A stretch of DNA of 5,303 bases from Scatosoma sp045537295 (lineage in GTDB: Bacteria; Bacillota; Clostridia; Christensenellales; Borkfalkiaceae): contig JAZSPG010000045.1 in NCBI GenBank assembly GCA_045537295.1, forward strand, positions 1 to 5,303. Direction: 5' to 3'. The position numbers were made by a program, and so were the translations under genes. Below are positions 1 to 5,303 of the stretch, piece after piece (position 1 is the first letter of the stretch; every line of letters begins with the position of its first letter). The notes under the pieces were generated by a model, which saw only the letters and a list, made by a program, of their open reading frames with translations, had not been told where the DNA came from and did no database searches.

Positions 1-105
1 CGTATAGAGCTGGCGCAAAATTGCTCTATCCCGAAACGTTGCAATATCACCCCACGGGCGCGGCAGAACCTACGCAAATTTACGGCGCGCTTGTAACTGA
101 AAAGG
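1..105 (+). pseudogene. Inverted partial copy of the flavoprotein gene (chimeric arm, second allele)
   Basis: Read on the plus strand from base 3, this stretch encodes 34 residues (from YRAGAKLLYPE through GALVTEK) identical to residues 305-338 of the flavoprotein encoded on the minus strand to the right. It includes the QYHPTG motif with the substrate-side histidine of the fumarate reductase family. The coding frame runs straight into adapter sequence at base 106, so the apparent 200-residue plus-strand open frame starting at 21 is an artefact. The DNA differs from its partner arm at bases 11, 59, 65, 71 and 86, and every difference is a silent third position (GCT/GCG, GGC/GGT, GCA/GCT, CCT/CCC, GGC/GGT). 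It is best read as a piece of the orthologous gene from a related strain, placed here by a library or assembly chimera. It is not an independent gene. Confidence 0.85.
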
Positions 106-190
106 AAGTCGGAAGGCCAAGCGGTCTTAGGAAGACAACAATGGGCATCAACTCCTTGGCACACAGAACGACATGGCTACGATCCGACTT
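106..190 (+). other. MGI/BGI (DNBSEQ) sequencing adapter with 10-base index
   Basis: The stretch fits the layout of the DNBSEQ library adapter as I remember it. A left part at 106-138 begins AAGTCGGA and ends GGAAGACAA, a 10-base index (CAATGGGCAT) occupies 139-148, and a right part at 149-190 begins CAACTCCTTGGC and ends GATCCGACTT. Two deviations from the remembered sequence are visible: an extra A at about 114 and A instead of T at 161. Observed length is 85 bases against an expected 84. The ends AAGTCGGA (106-113) and TCCGACTT (183-190) are reverse complements, as in the adapter itself. It interrupts coding sequence on both sides and is synthetic, so nothing in it should be annotated as biological. 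The recognition is from memory and not from a database search. Confidence 0.95.
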
Positions 191-1235
191 TATTGTCGAG
201 CTGTGCGCCAAGCGAACGTACCTTTTCAGTTACAAGCGCACCGTAAATTTGCGTGGGTTCAGCCGCACCCGTGGGGTGATATTGCAACGTTTCGGGATAG
301 AGCAATTTTGCGCCCGCTCTATACGCCAAAACCAAACCGTCCGCCGTTGCGCCGTAATGGTTGGAGGTGGGGAAACCTTGATAGTGCAATCTACCCGCAC
401 CGCCCGTTGCGATAACAACCGTTTTTGCCCTCGCAATCAAGATTTCTTTCGTTTCCATATTCAAAAGCACCGCACCCGCAATTTTGCCGTCGGTATCTTT
501 GATAAGCTCGATTGCAGCGGTAAAATCCACCACCGTAATACCGCGGTTGAACACTTCGTCGCGAAGGGTACGCATAATTTCCGAACCAGAATAGTCTCGA
601 CAAGCGTGCATTCTCTTTCTTGAAGTACCGCCACCGTGCGTCGTTACCATCGTTCCGTCGGGTTCTTTATCAAACATAACGCCAAGACGGTTTAACCACA
701 AAATCGCCTCGGGCGCTTCGTTTACGAGCTTGTATAAAAGTTCGGGTTTGTTTTTGAAGTGACCGCCACCAAGCGCGTCCAAATAGTGCGTTGCAGGACT
801 GTCGTTGGGTTTATCTGCGGCTTGAATACCGCCTTCCGCCATCGCCGTGTTCGCATCGCCCAAACGAAGTTTTGTTGCAATCATAACGTTTGCTCCGCGT
901 TCGTGCGCCTCAATCGCAGCGGACGAGCCTGCGCCACCGCCACCAATAACCAACACGTCTACGTCGTAATCGATTTTGGTTAAATCGATATCCATACCTA
1001 AAATACGGGAATGACCTTGTAAAAGCGTCGCAAGTTCGTGCAATACCTTTCCACCTTTATTTTTACCAACTTTGAGTTCTTCATACGCCGAAGTGATATA
1101 ATCGGGGTGGAATTGTGCCAAAACTGCGTCTTTTTCATCCGCCGTCATTCTTTCGTGCAATTTTTCAATACGAGAAGCGCGACTTGCCTCTACCTTTTTC
1201 ATTGATTCAAGTTGTTCATCAGTATAATGATACAT
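191..1235 (-). CDS. Fumarate reductase/succinate dehydrogenase-type flavoprotein subunit, 3' end lost
   Basis: This is a FAD-dependent reductase of the FrdA/SdhA/TfrA/aspartate-oxidase superfamily, probably cytoplasmic. Residues 1-90 are a charged extension ahead of the usual FAD fold. A dinucleotide-binding strand and GGGGAG loop follow at 92-103, then NTAMAEGG at 129-136, an ATGGAG motif at 276-281, and QYHPTG at 318-323, whose His320 matches the substrate-side histidine of FrdA. E337 and R340 keep the spacing of the FrdA proton-shuttle Glu/Arg pair. The covalent FAD histidine of SdhA/FrdA is replaced by Asn129, so FAD is probably non-covalent. ATG at 1235 has AAGGAG (1248-1243) seven bases upstream. 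Genuine sequence ends after codon 348; the next residues KVGS and the stop at 179-177 are adapter. About 40% of a typical protein, including the capping-domain catalytic arginine, is missing, so the substrate cannot be settled: fumarate is likely, other enoates are possible. Confidence 0.9.
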
Positions 1236-1246
1236 AGCGCGTCTCC

Positions 1247-1921
1247 TTATTTCTCAATTTCTCTATGGTTATAGAGATTTTTTTGTTCTTCTAACGGGGT
1301 GTTCATAATCGCCTCTAACGCCGCCTTGCAATCCCCTCTGTCAATTTCCGCTACGCGACTGATAAGATGCTCGGTTTCAGGCGCAAGATATTTACCCGTA
1401 AGTCTGCGAGTCAACAGTGCAACCTGCGGGTGCGAAATACCTGCGGGACAACGCGAAGAACATACACCGCACATTACGCAGTCGAAGCTTTCTTCCGCCG
1501 CTTTTTCGTATTCACCGCGTTGCGCGTACGCGATATATTGCATAACGTTAAGTTCTTGCGTACAGCTCTTGGTGCAAGCGTTACAACCGATACACGAATA
1601 AATTTCGGGATACAGTTGCATCATAATTTGTTGCGTGGGCTTAATCTTTTCGATATCGTAGACTTGCTTTACAAGCGGGAAGAACGGCAACGTCGCTACG
1701 TACATACCCTCCTCAACCTGTTGTTGACAAGCCAAACAGCTTTTAAGTTCTTGCTGACCTTTGATACGGTAGATAGTCGCGCAAGCACCGCAAAAACCGT
1801 TTCTGCAACCGCAACCGCGTACGAGCTGATAGCCCGCGTATTCCATTGCTTTCATAATCGTTAAACTTTCCGGTACTTGATAACGTTTACCGAAAAGAAA
1901 CACGTTTACCATTTTTTCCAT
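1247..1921 (-). CDS. Fumarate reductase iron-sulfur (B-type) subunit with HdrC-like dicluster domain
   Basis: A 224-residue electron-transfer partner of the flavoprotein that starts 12 bases after its stop codon. The N-terminal half is a plant-type [2Fe-2S] ferredoxin fold with C39, C44, C47 and C62 as likely ligands; C37 and C65 are extra cysteines. The C-terminal half has two CxxCxxCxxxC motifs, C110/C113/C116/C120 and C148/C151/C154/C158-Pro. That predicts two [4Fe-4S] clusters, as in HdrC, and differs from the 2Fe/4Fe/3Fe set of classical SdhB/FrdB. The length is close to ordinary FrdB (about 240), and there is no C-terminal HdrB (CCG) domain of the kind found in thiol:fumarate reductase TfrB. 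No membrane segment is seen. ATG at 1921 is preceded by AAGGAG (1935-1930) at eight bases; a second ATG at codon 4 is less well placed. It likely links the Flx/HdrA relay to the flavoprotein (inference). Confidence 0.9.
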   Translation of the reverse strand: MEKMVNVFLFGKRYQVPESLTIMKAMEYAGYQLVRGCGCRNGFCGACATIYRIKGQQELKSCLACQQQVEEGMYVATLPFFPLVKQVYDIEKIKPTQQIMMQLYPEIYSCIGCNACTKSCTQELNVMQYIAYAQRGEYEKAAEESFDCVMCGVCSSRCPAGISHPQVALLTRRLTGKYLAPETEHLISRVAEIDRGDCKAALEAIMNTPLEEQKNLYNHREIEK

Positions 1922-1933
1922 TGTTCGTTCTCC

Positions 1934-2761
1934 TTAATATTCATCAGGCAGTTCGTCAAGCTCGGTCATTCTAAATACCGGACCGTCTTTACAAACGAAT
2001 TTATCGCCGACGTTACATCTACCGCATTTACCTACGCCACACTTCATACGAAGTTCTAACGTGGTATATACGCGCGATTTGTCAAAACCGAGTTCCAAAA
2101 GTCCTGCAAGCGTGAACTTAATCATAATCGGAGGTCCGCAAAGTACCGCCGTCATATTCGGATTAAGCCCAAGTTCTTTTACGTACGCAGGTACGAACCC
2201 AACGTGTCCGTCCCAACCGTCTTGCGGGCGGTCAATCGTAAGATACACTTCGGTGTTCGGCTCGTTCATCCATTCCGTTTGGATTTCTTCAATATCCACC
2301 AAATCGTCTTTACTTCTCGCACCGTACACAATAACGACTTTACCGTAATTTTGACGGTAATGACGCACGTAATTGATTACGCTACGCAAGGGTGCAAGAC
2401 CGATACCGCCTGCGATAAAGAGCAAATCCTTGCCCTTGAAATCTTCTTCGACGGGGAAGTTTTTACCATACGGTCCGCGAACGGTGATTTGCGCGCCGAC
2501 CTCTAACGAGTGGATAACTTCCGTTACGCAACCGCATTTTTTGATGGAAAATTCCATATATTCCTTATTTGTGGGCGACGAGGTTATCGAGAACATACAT
2601 TCGCCGACGCCGGGAACGGATACCATTGCGCATTGACCGGGCATATGCTCGAACAATTTTTTACCGTCCGTACCTACGACGCGGAACGTTTTTACGTCGG
2701 GCGTATCTTTACGCACGTCCGTAATGACTGCTACCTTAGGAATGAGCGTTTCGTTAATCAT
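1934..2761 (-). CDS. flxA: FAD/NAD(P)-binding oxidoreductase, FlxA-like (AsrB/PyrK type)
   Basis: A 275-residue member of the ferredoxin-NADP reductase superfamily that moves electrons between NAD(P)H and Fe-S partners. The FAD domain (about 1-105) carries MFSITSSP at 56-63 in the flavin-binding position and GPYG at 96-99. The nucleotide domain (about 110-230) has GGIGLAPLRS at 118-127 and CGPPIMIK at 208-215. The C-terminus has a PyrK/DHODB-like [2Fe-2S] motif, C241/C246/C249/C257. Size and order match AsrB of anaerobic sulfite reductase, but no siroheme subunit is present and the HdrA/MvhD neighbours point to FlxA. Its ATG at 2761 lies inside the end of the upstream gene (8-base overlap, ATGATTAA) with GGGAGGT (2775-2769) seven bases ahead, implying translational coupling. 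NADH rather than NADPH is presumed from Flx precedent; the sequence does not decide it. Confidence 0.92.
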   Translation of the reverse strand: MINETLIPKVAVITDVRKDTPDVKTFRVVGTDGKKLFEHMPGQCAMVSVPGVGECMFSITSSPTNKEYMEFSIKKCGCVTEVIHSLEVGAQITVRGPYGKNFPVEEDFKGKDLLFIAGGIGLAPLRSVINYVRHYRQNYGKVVIVYGARSKDDLVDIEEIQTEWMNEPNTEVYLTIDRPQDGWDGHVGFVPAYVKELGLNPNMTAVLCGPPIMIKFTLAGLLELGFDKSRVYTTLELRMKCGVGKCGRCNVGDKFVCKDGPVFRMTELDELPDEY

Positions 2762-3794
2762 TCTTCTTACCTCCCAGCTTTTTAATAACCTTGACGATAT
2801 TCAGCTTTTGCGGACATTTGTTCACGCAACGACCGCAACCTACGCACGAATACAAACCGTCGTTTTGCGAGGGATAATACACGAGTTTATGCATAAATCT
2901 TTGACGGAAACGTTGCATTTGCGTCGTTCTGCTGTTCCCGTGCGCCATCAGCGTAAAGTCGGAATACATACAGGAATCCCAGCAACGATATCTAAGTACG
3001 CCCTCGTTCGTCTTGAAATCGCGAATGTCAAAGCATTGACAGGTAGGGCAAACAAACGTACAAGTACCGCAACCCAAACAAGCCTCGCTCATTTCCTCCC
3101 AAGCGGGAGCATTGAAAAGTTCGTTAAGGTTTTCAGGCGTGAACGCGCTCAAATCCAAGTTCGCGTAAGGCAATTTTTCCAAAACCGCTTTGGTAGCCGT
3201 TTGTTGCGCCGAAACTTCCGCTTCCCCGCCGTTTACGAACATATCTTTCACAAGCGCGGTAAGCGTTTCGCCCTTTTCGGTGTTTGCTTGCCAGTACAAG
3301 AATTTGTCGTCAAGCCAAGTGGTTACGTCGCCTTGGGGTGCGGTCGCGTCAATACCGAACACACCGCAGAAACAGCTTTCCTCAGGACGCGAACAAGCCA
3401 GCGTCACCACCGTCGTCGCCTCTCTTCTCGCTTTATAATAGGTGTCTACGGGTTCGGCAAGGAATACCTTATCCAAAACCTCTATCGCTTTATAATCGCA
3501 AGCCTTTACCCCGAACAGCACGAAAAGTTTGCCCTCTTCCACGTAATCTCTGCGCACGTCGATTACTTCGAGGTTTTTACCTTCCGTTTTGAATTTCATC
3601 ATATTTTCCGTTTGCGGAAAGAACATATTTTTGGGGGATTTTACCGTTTTGAGCGTTTCAAGGGAAACTTCCTTACCCTCACCCCAAACGGCGTAATTTA
3701 CTTCGCCCGCCTTTTTAACGGGAATAAACAATCCCATCGTTTCGTTTATTCTCGCGTAAAGCTCATTTAATCTTTCTTTTGCTATTTTTAACAT
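2754..3794 (-). CDS. flxB: Dicluster 4Fe-4S protein, FlxB/AsrA-like
   Basis: A 346-residue iron-sulfur electron-relay protein, nearly the length of AsrA (about 347). The N-terminal region (1-230) carries family cysteines: C99 in GVKACD, then C134, C141 and C143. The C-terminal part holds two [4Fe-4S] ligand sets, C239/C242/C245/C249-Pro and C317/C320/C323/C327-Pro, 68 residues apart, with further cysteines at C252, C254, C271 and C275. It sits directly before the FAD subunit, as AsrA does before AsrB, so the two very likely form a subcomplex. The start is coupled to the gene before it by a TAATG junction (stop 3796-3794, ATG 3794-3792), with GGGGAGG (3808-3802) seven bases ahead. Family membership is clear; whether it is strictly FlxB or FlxC in published naming is assigned only from gene order. 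Confidence 0.87.
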   Translation of the reverse strand: MLKIAKERLNELYARINETMGLFIPVKKAGEVNYAVWGEGKEVSLETLKTVKSPKNMFFPQTENMMKFKTEGKNLEVIDVRRDYVEEGKLFVLFGVKACDYKAIEVLDKVFLAEPVDTYYKARREATTVVTLACSRPEESCFCGVFGIDATAPQGDVTTWLDDKFLYWQANTEKGETLTALVKDMFVNGGEAEVSAQQTATKAVLEKLPYANLDLSAFTPENLNELFNAPAWEEMSEACLGCGTCTFVCPTCQCFDIRDFKTNEGVLRYRCWDSCMYSDFTLMAHGNSRTTQMQRFRQRFMHKLVYYPSQNDGLYSCVGCGRCVNKCPQKLNIVKVIKKLGGKKND

Positions 3795-4771
3795 TATTTT
3801 GCCTCCCCGTTAAATACGTCGTTAGGTTCTACGTCGCCTTCGGTATACGAGGTGAGCGGGGTTTTGCCCTCCGCTGTTTCGCCTGCTTGGTACTCGCCGT
3901 ACAAACCGTCGATATCCTTGATAAACTTTCTGTTCAGAAGATGCAAAGGAATGTTTTGCGGGCATACGCGCGAACATTCACCGCAATCGGTGCAACGGCC
4001 TGCTACGTGGAACGCACGGATAATATGGAAGAGCTGTTCTTCAAACTTATCGTCGTTCGCCTTCGCCGAAATACTCGACGCGGGATTGTCAAACACGCAT
4101 TTTACGCACGAGCAAGCGGGACATACGTTACGGCACGCGTTACAGCGGATGCATTTAGAAAGCTGTTCACGCCAGAACGCAAATCTCTCATCCTCCGTCA
4201 TTGCCTCTAATTTCGTAACCTCTTCAAAACGGTCAACGTCTCTTTGCGGGCGTTCGTGCAAGATAATTTCCTCGTCCTTTACTTGATGCGTCTTATTACA
4301 GGTCGCGCACTTGGTAAGCACTACGTCGGGCTTATACAAAGTCGTTTCGCCGTCCGCGGAAATGACTTTTACGTCTTTTTCTACGACTTCCACGCCCGTC
4401 ACGAGCGATACGCCTTGCGCTTTGATTTTTTCAATATCTAATTTACCCAAACATTCCACCGCGATTACGTATACGTTTTCACGGTTGATACGGTGTTCCT
4501 TGACAAGCTGATTAAAGCTGTACGTGTCGCAGGGTTTCAAGAATACCGCCGTTTTACCCTCTTTTTTGCTCATTTGGATAAGATACTTGGAAAGGTTTGC
4601 GCCACAGAAATAATCGTATACGAAATCGCTAAGTTCTTCTACCGTTTCAAAGGACGCGGGCGAGGGGTCGAAACAAAAATCACCCTTTTTCCAGCCGATT
4701 ACACGCGCAACTTCGCCGTTTTGCAAAAGTTCTTTGGCGCGTTCTATCATTTTCAATTCAACGTCTTTCAT
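3794..4771 (-). CDS. flxC: FrhB-like 4Fe-4S protein, FlxC-like
   Basis: A 325-residue iron-sulfur protein combining an N-terminal region resembling the FrhB/FdhB beta-subunit fold with a C-terminal dicluster ferredoxin domain. Numbered from the chosen start, the KPCD motif is at 79-82, and C107 and the C155/C158 pair lie in the N-terminal part. Two [4Fe-4S] motifs follow, C207/C210/C213/C217-Pro and C260/C263/C266/C270-Pro, with extra cysteines C220, C222 and C225. The last 40 residues are acidic and low in complexity. A GTG at 4780 would give three more residues but directly abuts the Shine-Dalgarno, so ATG at 4771 is chosen. The upstream stop ends at 4773, leaving one base between the genes. 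Likely role: carrying electrons between FlxD/HdrA and FlxB/FlxA (inference). Whether the FrhB-like part binds flavin cannot be told from sequence. Confidence 0.85.
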   Translation of the reverse strand: MKDVELKMIERAKELLQNGEVARVIGWKKGDFCFDPSPASFETVEELSDFVYDYFCGANLSKYLIQMSKKEGKTAVFLKPCDTYSFNQLVKEHRINRENVYVIAVECLGKLDIEKIKAQGVSLVTGVEVVEKDVKVISADGETTLYKPDVVLTKCATCNKTHQVKDEEIILHERPQRDVDRFEEVTKLEAMTEDERFAFWREQLSKCIRCNACRNVCPACSCVKCVFDNPASSISAKANDDKFEEQLFHIIRAFHVAGRCTDCGECSRVCPQNIPLHLLNRKFIKDIDGLYGEYQAGETAEGKTPLTSYTEGDVEPNDVFNGEAK

Positions 4772-4772
4772 C

Positions 4773-5228
4773 TTATTCACCCTCCTTTACGCGAAGGTCG
4801 GTAAGGCGTTTGTTTTCGCCAAGTTCCGTGATTTGTTTCACGAAATCGTTCATAACCGCAGAGAAACGAGCGCCTTCCGCAGCCGAAACCCATTCCAAAC
4901 GGGTACGTTCTTTTTCAATACCCATATAGTTAAGGAAACTAAACAGCGTCGCCATTCTTCTTCTCGTGTAGTAGTTACCCGTTACGTAGTGGCAATCCCC
5001 GGGGTGACAACCGCAAAGGATTACGCCGTCCGCGCCTTGTTGGAACGCTTTTAATACGAACGTAGGATTTACTCGGCAAGAACAGGGTACACGGATAATT
5101 TTTACGTTTGCGGGATAGGTCAAACGGCTCGAACCCGCAAGGTCCGCACCTGCATACGAACACCAGTTACAGCAAAATGCTACGATATTAGGGGTAAATT
5201 CTTTCTTTTCAGTCGTTACTTCTTGCAT
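4773..5228 (-). CDS. flxD: MvhD/FlxD-like [2Fe-2S] hydrogenase delta-type subunit
   Basis: A 151-residue protein of the MvhD (methyl-viologen-reducing hydrogenase delta subunit) family, which carries electrons into HdrA. Conserved cysteines are visible in the expected blocks: CCNWC at 19-23, CSC at 49-51, and CGCHPGDCHY at 72-81. The length is normal for a stand-alone family member. ATG at 5228 has GGAGGT (5243-5238) nine bases upstream, and the gene overlaps the end of hdrA by 13 bases (5216-5228) in another frame, so HdrA and this protein are probably made together. No hydrogenase large or small subunit is present; with FlxABC-like genes downstream, FlxD is a better name than MvhD. Confidence 0.94.
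   Translation of the reverse strand: MQEVTTEKKEFTPNIVAFCCNWCSYAGADLAGSSRLTYPANVKIIRVPCSCRVNPTFVLKAFQQGADGVILCGCHPGDCHYVTGNYYTRRRMATLFSFLNYMGIEKERTRLEWVSAAEGARFSAVMNDFVKQITELGENKRLTDLRVKEGE
4781..4788 (-). promoter_or_regulatory. Ribosome binding site that decides the FlxC-like start
   Basis: AAAGGAGG lies at 4788-4781, inside the end of the upstream MvhD-like gene. It touches the in-frame GTG at 4780-4778 with no spacing, which makes that codon unusable, but is nine bases from ATG at 4771-4769. This supports the shorter 325-residue protein. Confidence 0.85.
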
Positions 5229-5303
5229 ATCGTTTCTACCTCCGACATAATTTGCTTGGAGCTAAATCGCTTCAAGTGCATAGCTCCCGAAGGACAAGTT
5301 ACC
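5216..5303 (-). CDS. hdrA: HdrA-like protein, C-terminal end only
   Basis: Only the last 28 residues and the stop codon (5218-5216) are in the window; the gene enters from the right edge in the frame beginning at 5302. The visible tail starts VTCPSGAMHLKRF and continues through a short helix-like stretch (SSKQIMSEVE). The CPSGA segment looks like the end of a C-terminal [4Fe-4S] motif (CxxCxxCxxxCP) followed by the short tail typical of HdrA. HdrA is the FAD-containing, electron-bifurcating core of heterodisulfide-reductase-type complexes. Identification rests on this short tail plus the immediate 13-base overlap with an MvhD-family gene, which is the standard HdrA neighbour. The main part, including the flavin fold, cannot be checked here. 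Confidence 0.75.
   Translation of the reverse strand, partial: VTCPSGAMHLKRFSSKQIMSEVETICKK

Larger units (their letters stand above)
1..325. repeat. Imperfect inverted repeat (arms 1-105 and 221-325) around the adapter
   Basis: Base x in the left arm pairs with base 326-x in the right arm, so 1 pairs with 325 and 105 with 221. The arms match at 100 of 105 positions. The loop (106-220) is the adapter plus 30 bases of flavoprotein coding sequence (191-220) that have no counterpart in the left arm. Because a sequencing adapter lies in the loop, this is a chimeric join and not an invertible element, hairpin or terminator. Confidence 0.93.

Noticed and set aside
106..190. Mobile element or attachment site with short terminal inverted repeats (AAGTCGGA/TCCGACTT) inserted in a gene
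   Set aside because: The ends and interior match a commercial sequencing adapter with an index; there is no transposase and no target-site duplication.
1..325. Invertible switch, long hairpin or rho-independent terminator from the inverted repeat
   Set aside because: The loop is synthetic adapter, the arms are mid-gene coding sequence, and there is no recombinase or T-tract.
21..623. Plus-strand 200-residue protein sharing a peptide with the flavoprotein
   Set aside because: It is a fusion of the inverted gene fragment, adapter, and the antisense of the real flavoprotein gene; it has no family resemblance beyond its first 28 residues.
1247..1921. Thiol:fumarate reductase TfrB
   Set aside because: The 224-residue protein lacks the HdrB-like CCG domains that define TfrB, so heterodisulfide chemistry on this subunit is not supported.
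2724..3770. Long plus-strand open frame of 348 codons opposite the FlxB-like gene
   Set aside because: It is the antisense shadow of a gene with clear Fe-S motifs; its translation is rich in Arg, Phe and His, shows no domain, and it lacks operon context.
1934..3794. Anaerobic sulfite reductase asrA-asrB
   Set aside because: Lengths and folds match AsrA/AsrB, but no siroheme AsrC follows and the neighbours are hdrA, flxD, flxC and a fumarate-reductase-like pair.
4772..4780. GTG start at 4780 for the FlxC-like gene
   Set aside because: It directly abuts the Shine-Dalgarno (4788-4781) with no spacer; ATG at 4771 has a nine-base spacer.

Overview
The window is a fragment of a strict anaerobe's redox operon, probably from a metagenome assembly. 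All genuine genes lie on the minus strand and are read from right to left. They form one tightly packed cluster with strong AGGAGG-type ribosome binding sites and gaps or overlaps of only a few bases. That style, together with the gene content (HdrA, FlxABCD-like proteins and a soluble-looking fumarate-reductase-type pair), suggests an anaerobic Firmicutes/Clostridia-like bacterium. This taxonomic guess is inference from gene content and Shine-Dalgarno strength only.

Layout in transcription order: (1) the last 28 residues of an HdrA-like protein (5303-5216); (2) an MvhD/FlxD-like [2Fe-2S] protein (5228-4773); (3) an FlxC-like protein with an FrhB-like N-terminal part and two C-terminal [4Fe-4S] motifs (4771-3794); (4) an FlxB/AsrA-like dicluster ferredoxin protein (3794-2754); (5) an FlxA/AsrB/PyrK-like FAD-NAD(P)H oxidoreductase (2761-1934); (6) a fumarate-reductase-B-like protein with one [2Fe-2S] and two [4Fe-4S] motifs (1921-1247); (7) the first 348 codons of a fumarate reductase/succinate dehydrogenase-type flavoprotein (1235-191). 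Proposed working model (inference): FlxA exchanges electrons with NAD(P)H, FlxB, FlxC and FlxD relay them through Fe-S clusters to the bifurcating flavoprotein HdrA, and the fumarate-reductase-like pair acts as an electron-accepting or electron-donating module where HdrBC would act in the classical Flx-Hdr complex.

The left end is not natural DNA. Bases 106-190 match, as I remember it, the MGI/BGI (DNBSEQ) library adapter with a 10-base index at 139-148, with one extra base and one substitution. Bases 1-105 are an inverted copy of 221-325, so the same stretch of the flavoprotein gene sits on both sides of the adapter. The two arms differ at five positions, all silent third codon positions, so they look like two real strain alleles rather than one copy with errors. 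The flavoprotein's apparent stop codon and last four residues (KVGS) are encoded by the adapter; the gene is cut off by a chimeric join and its real C-terminal part is missing. No promoter, terminator, RNA gene, mobile element or CRISPR array was seen.
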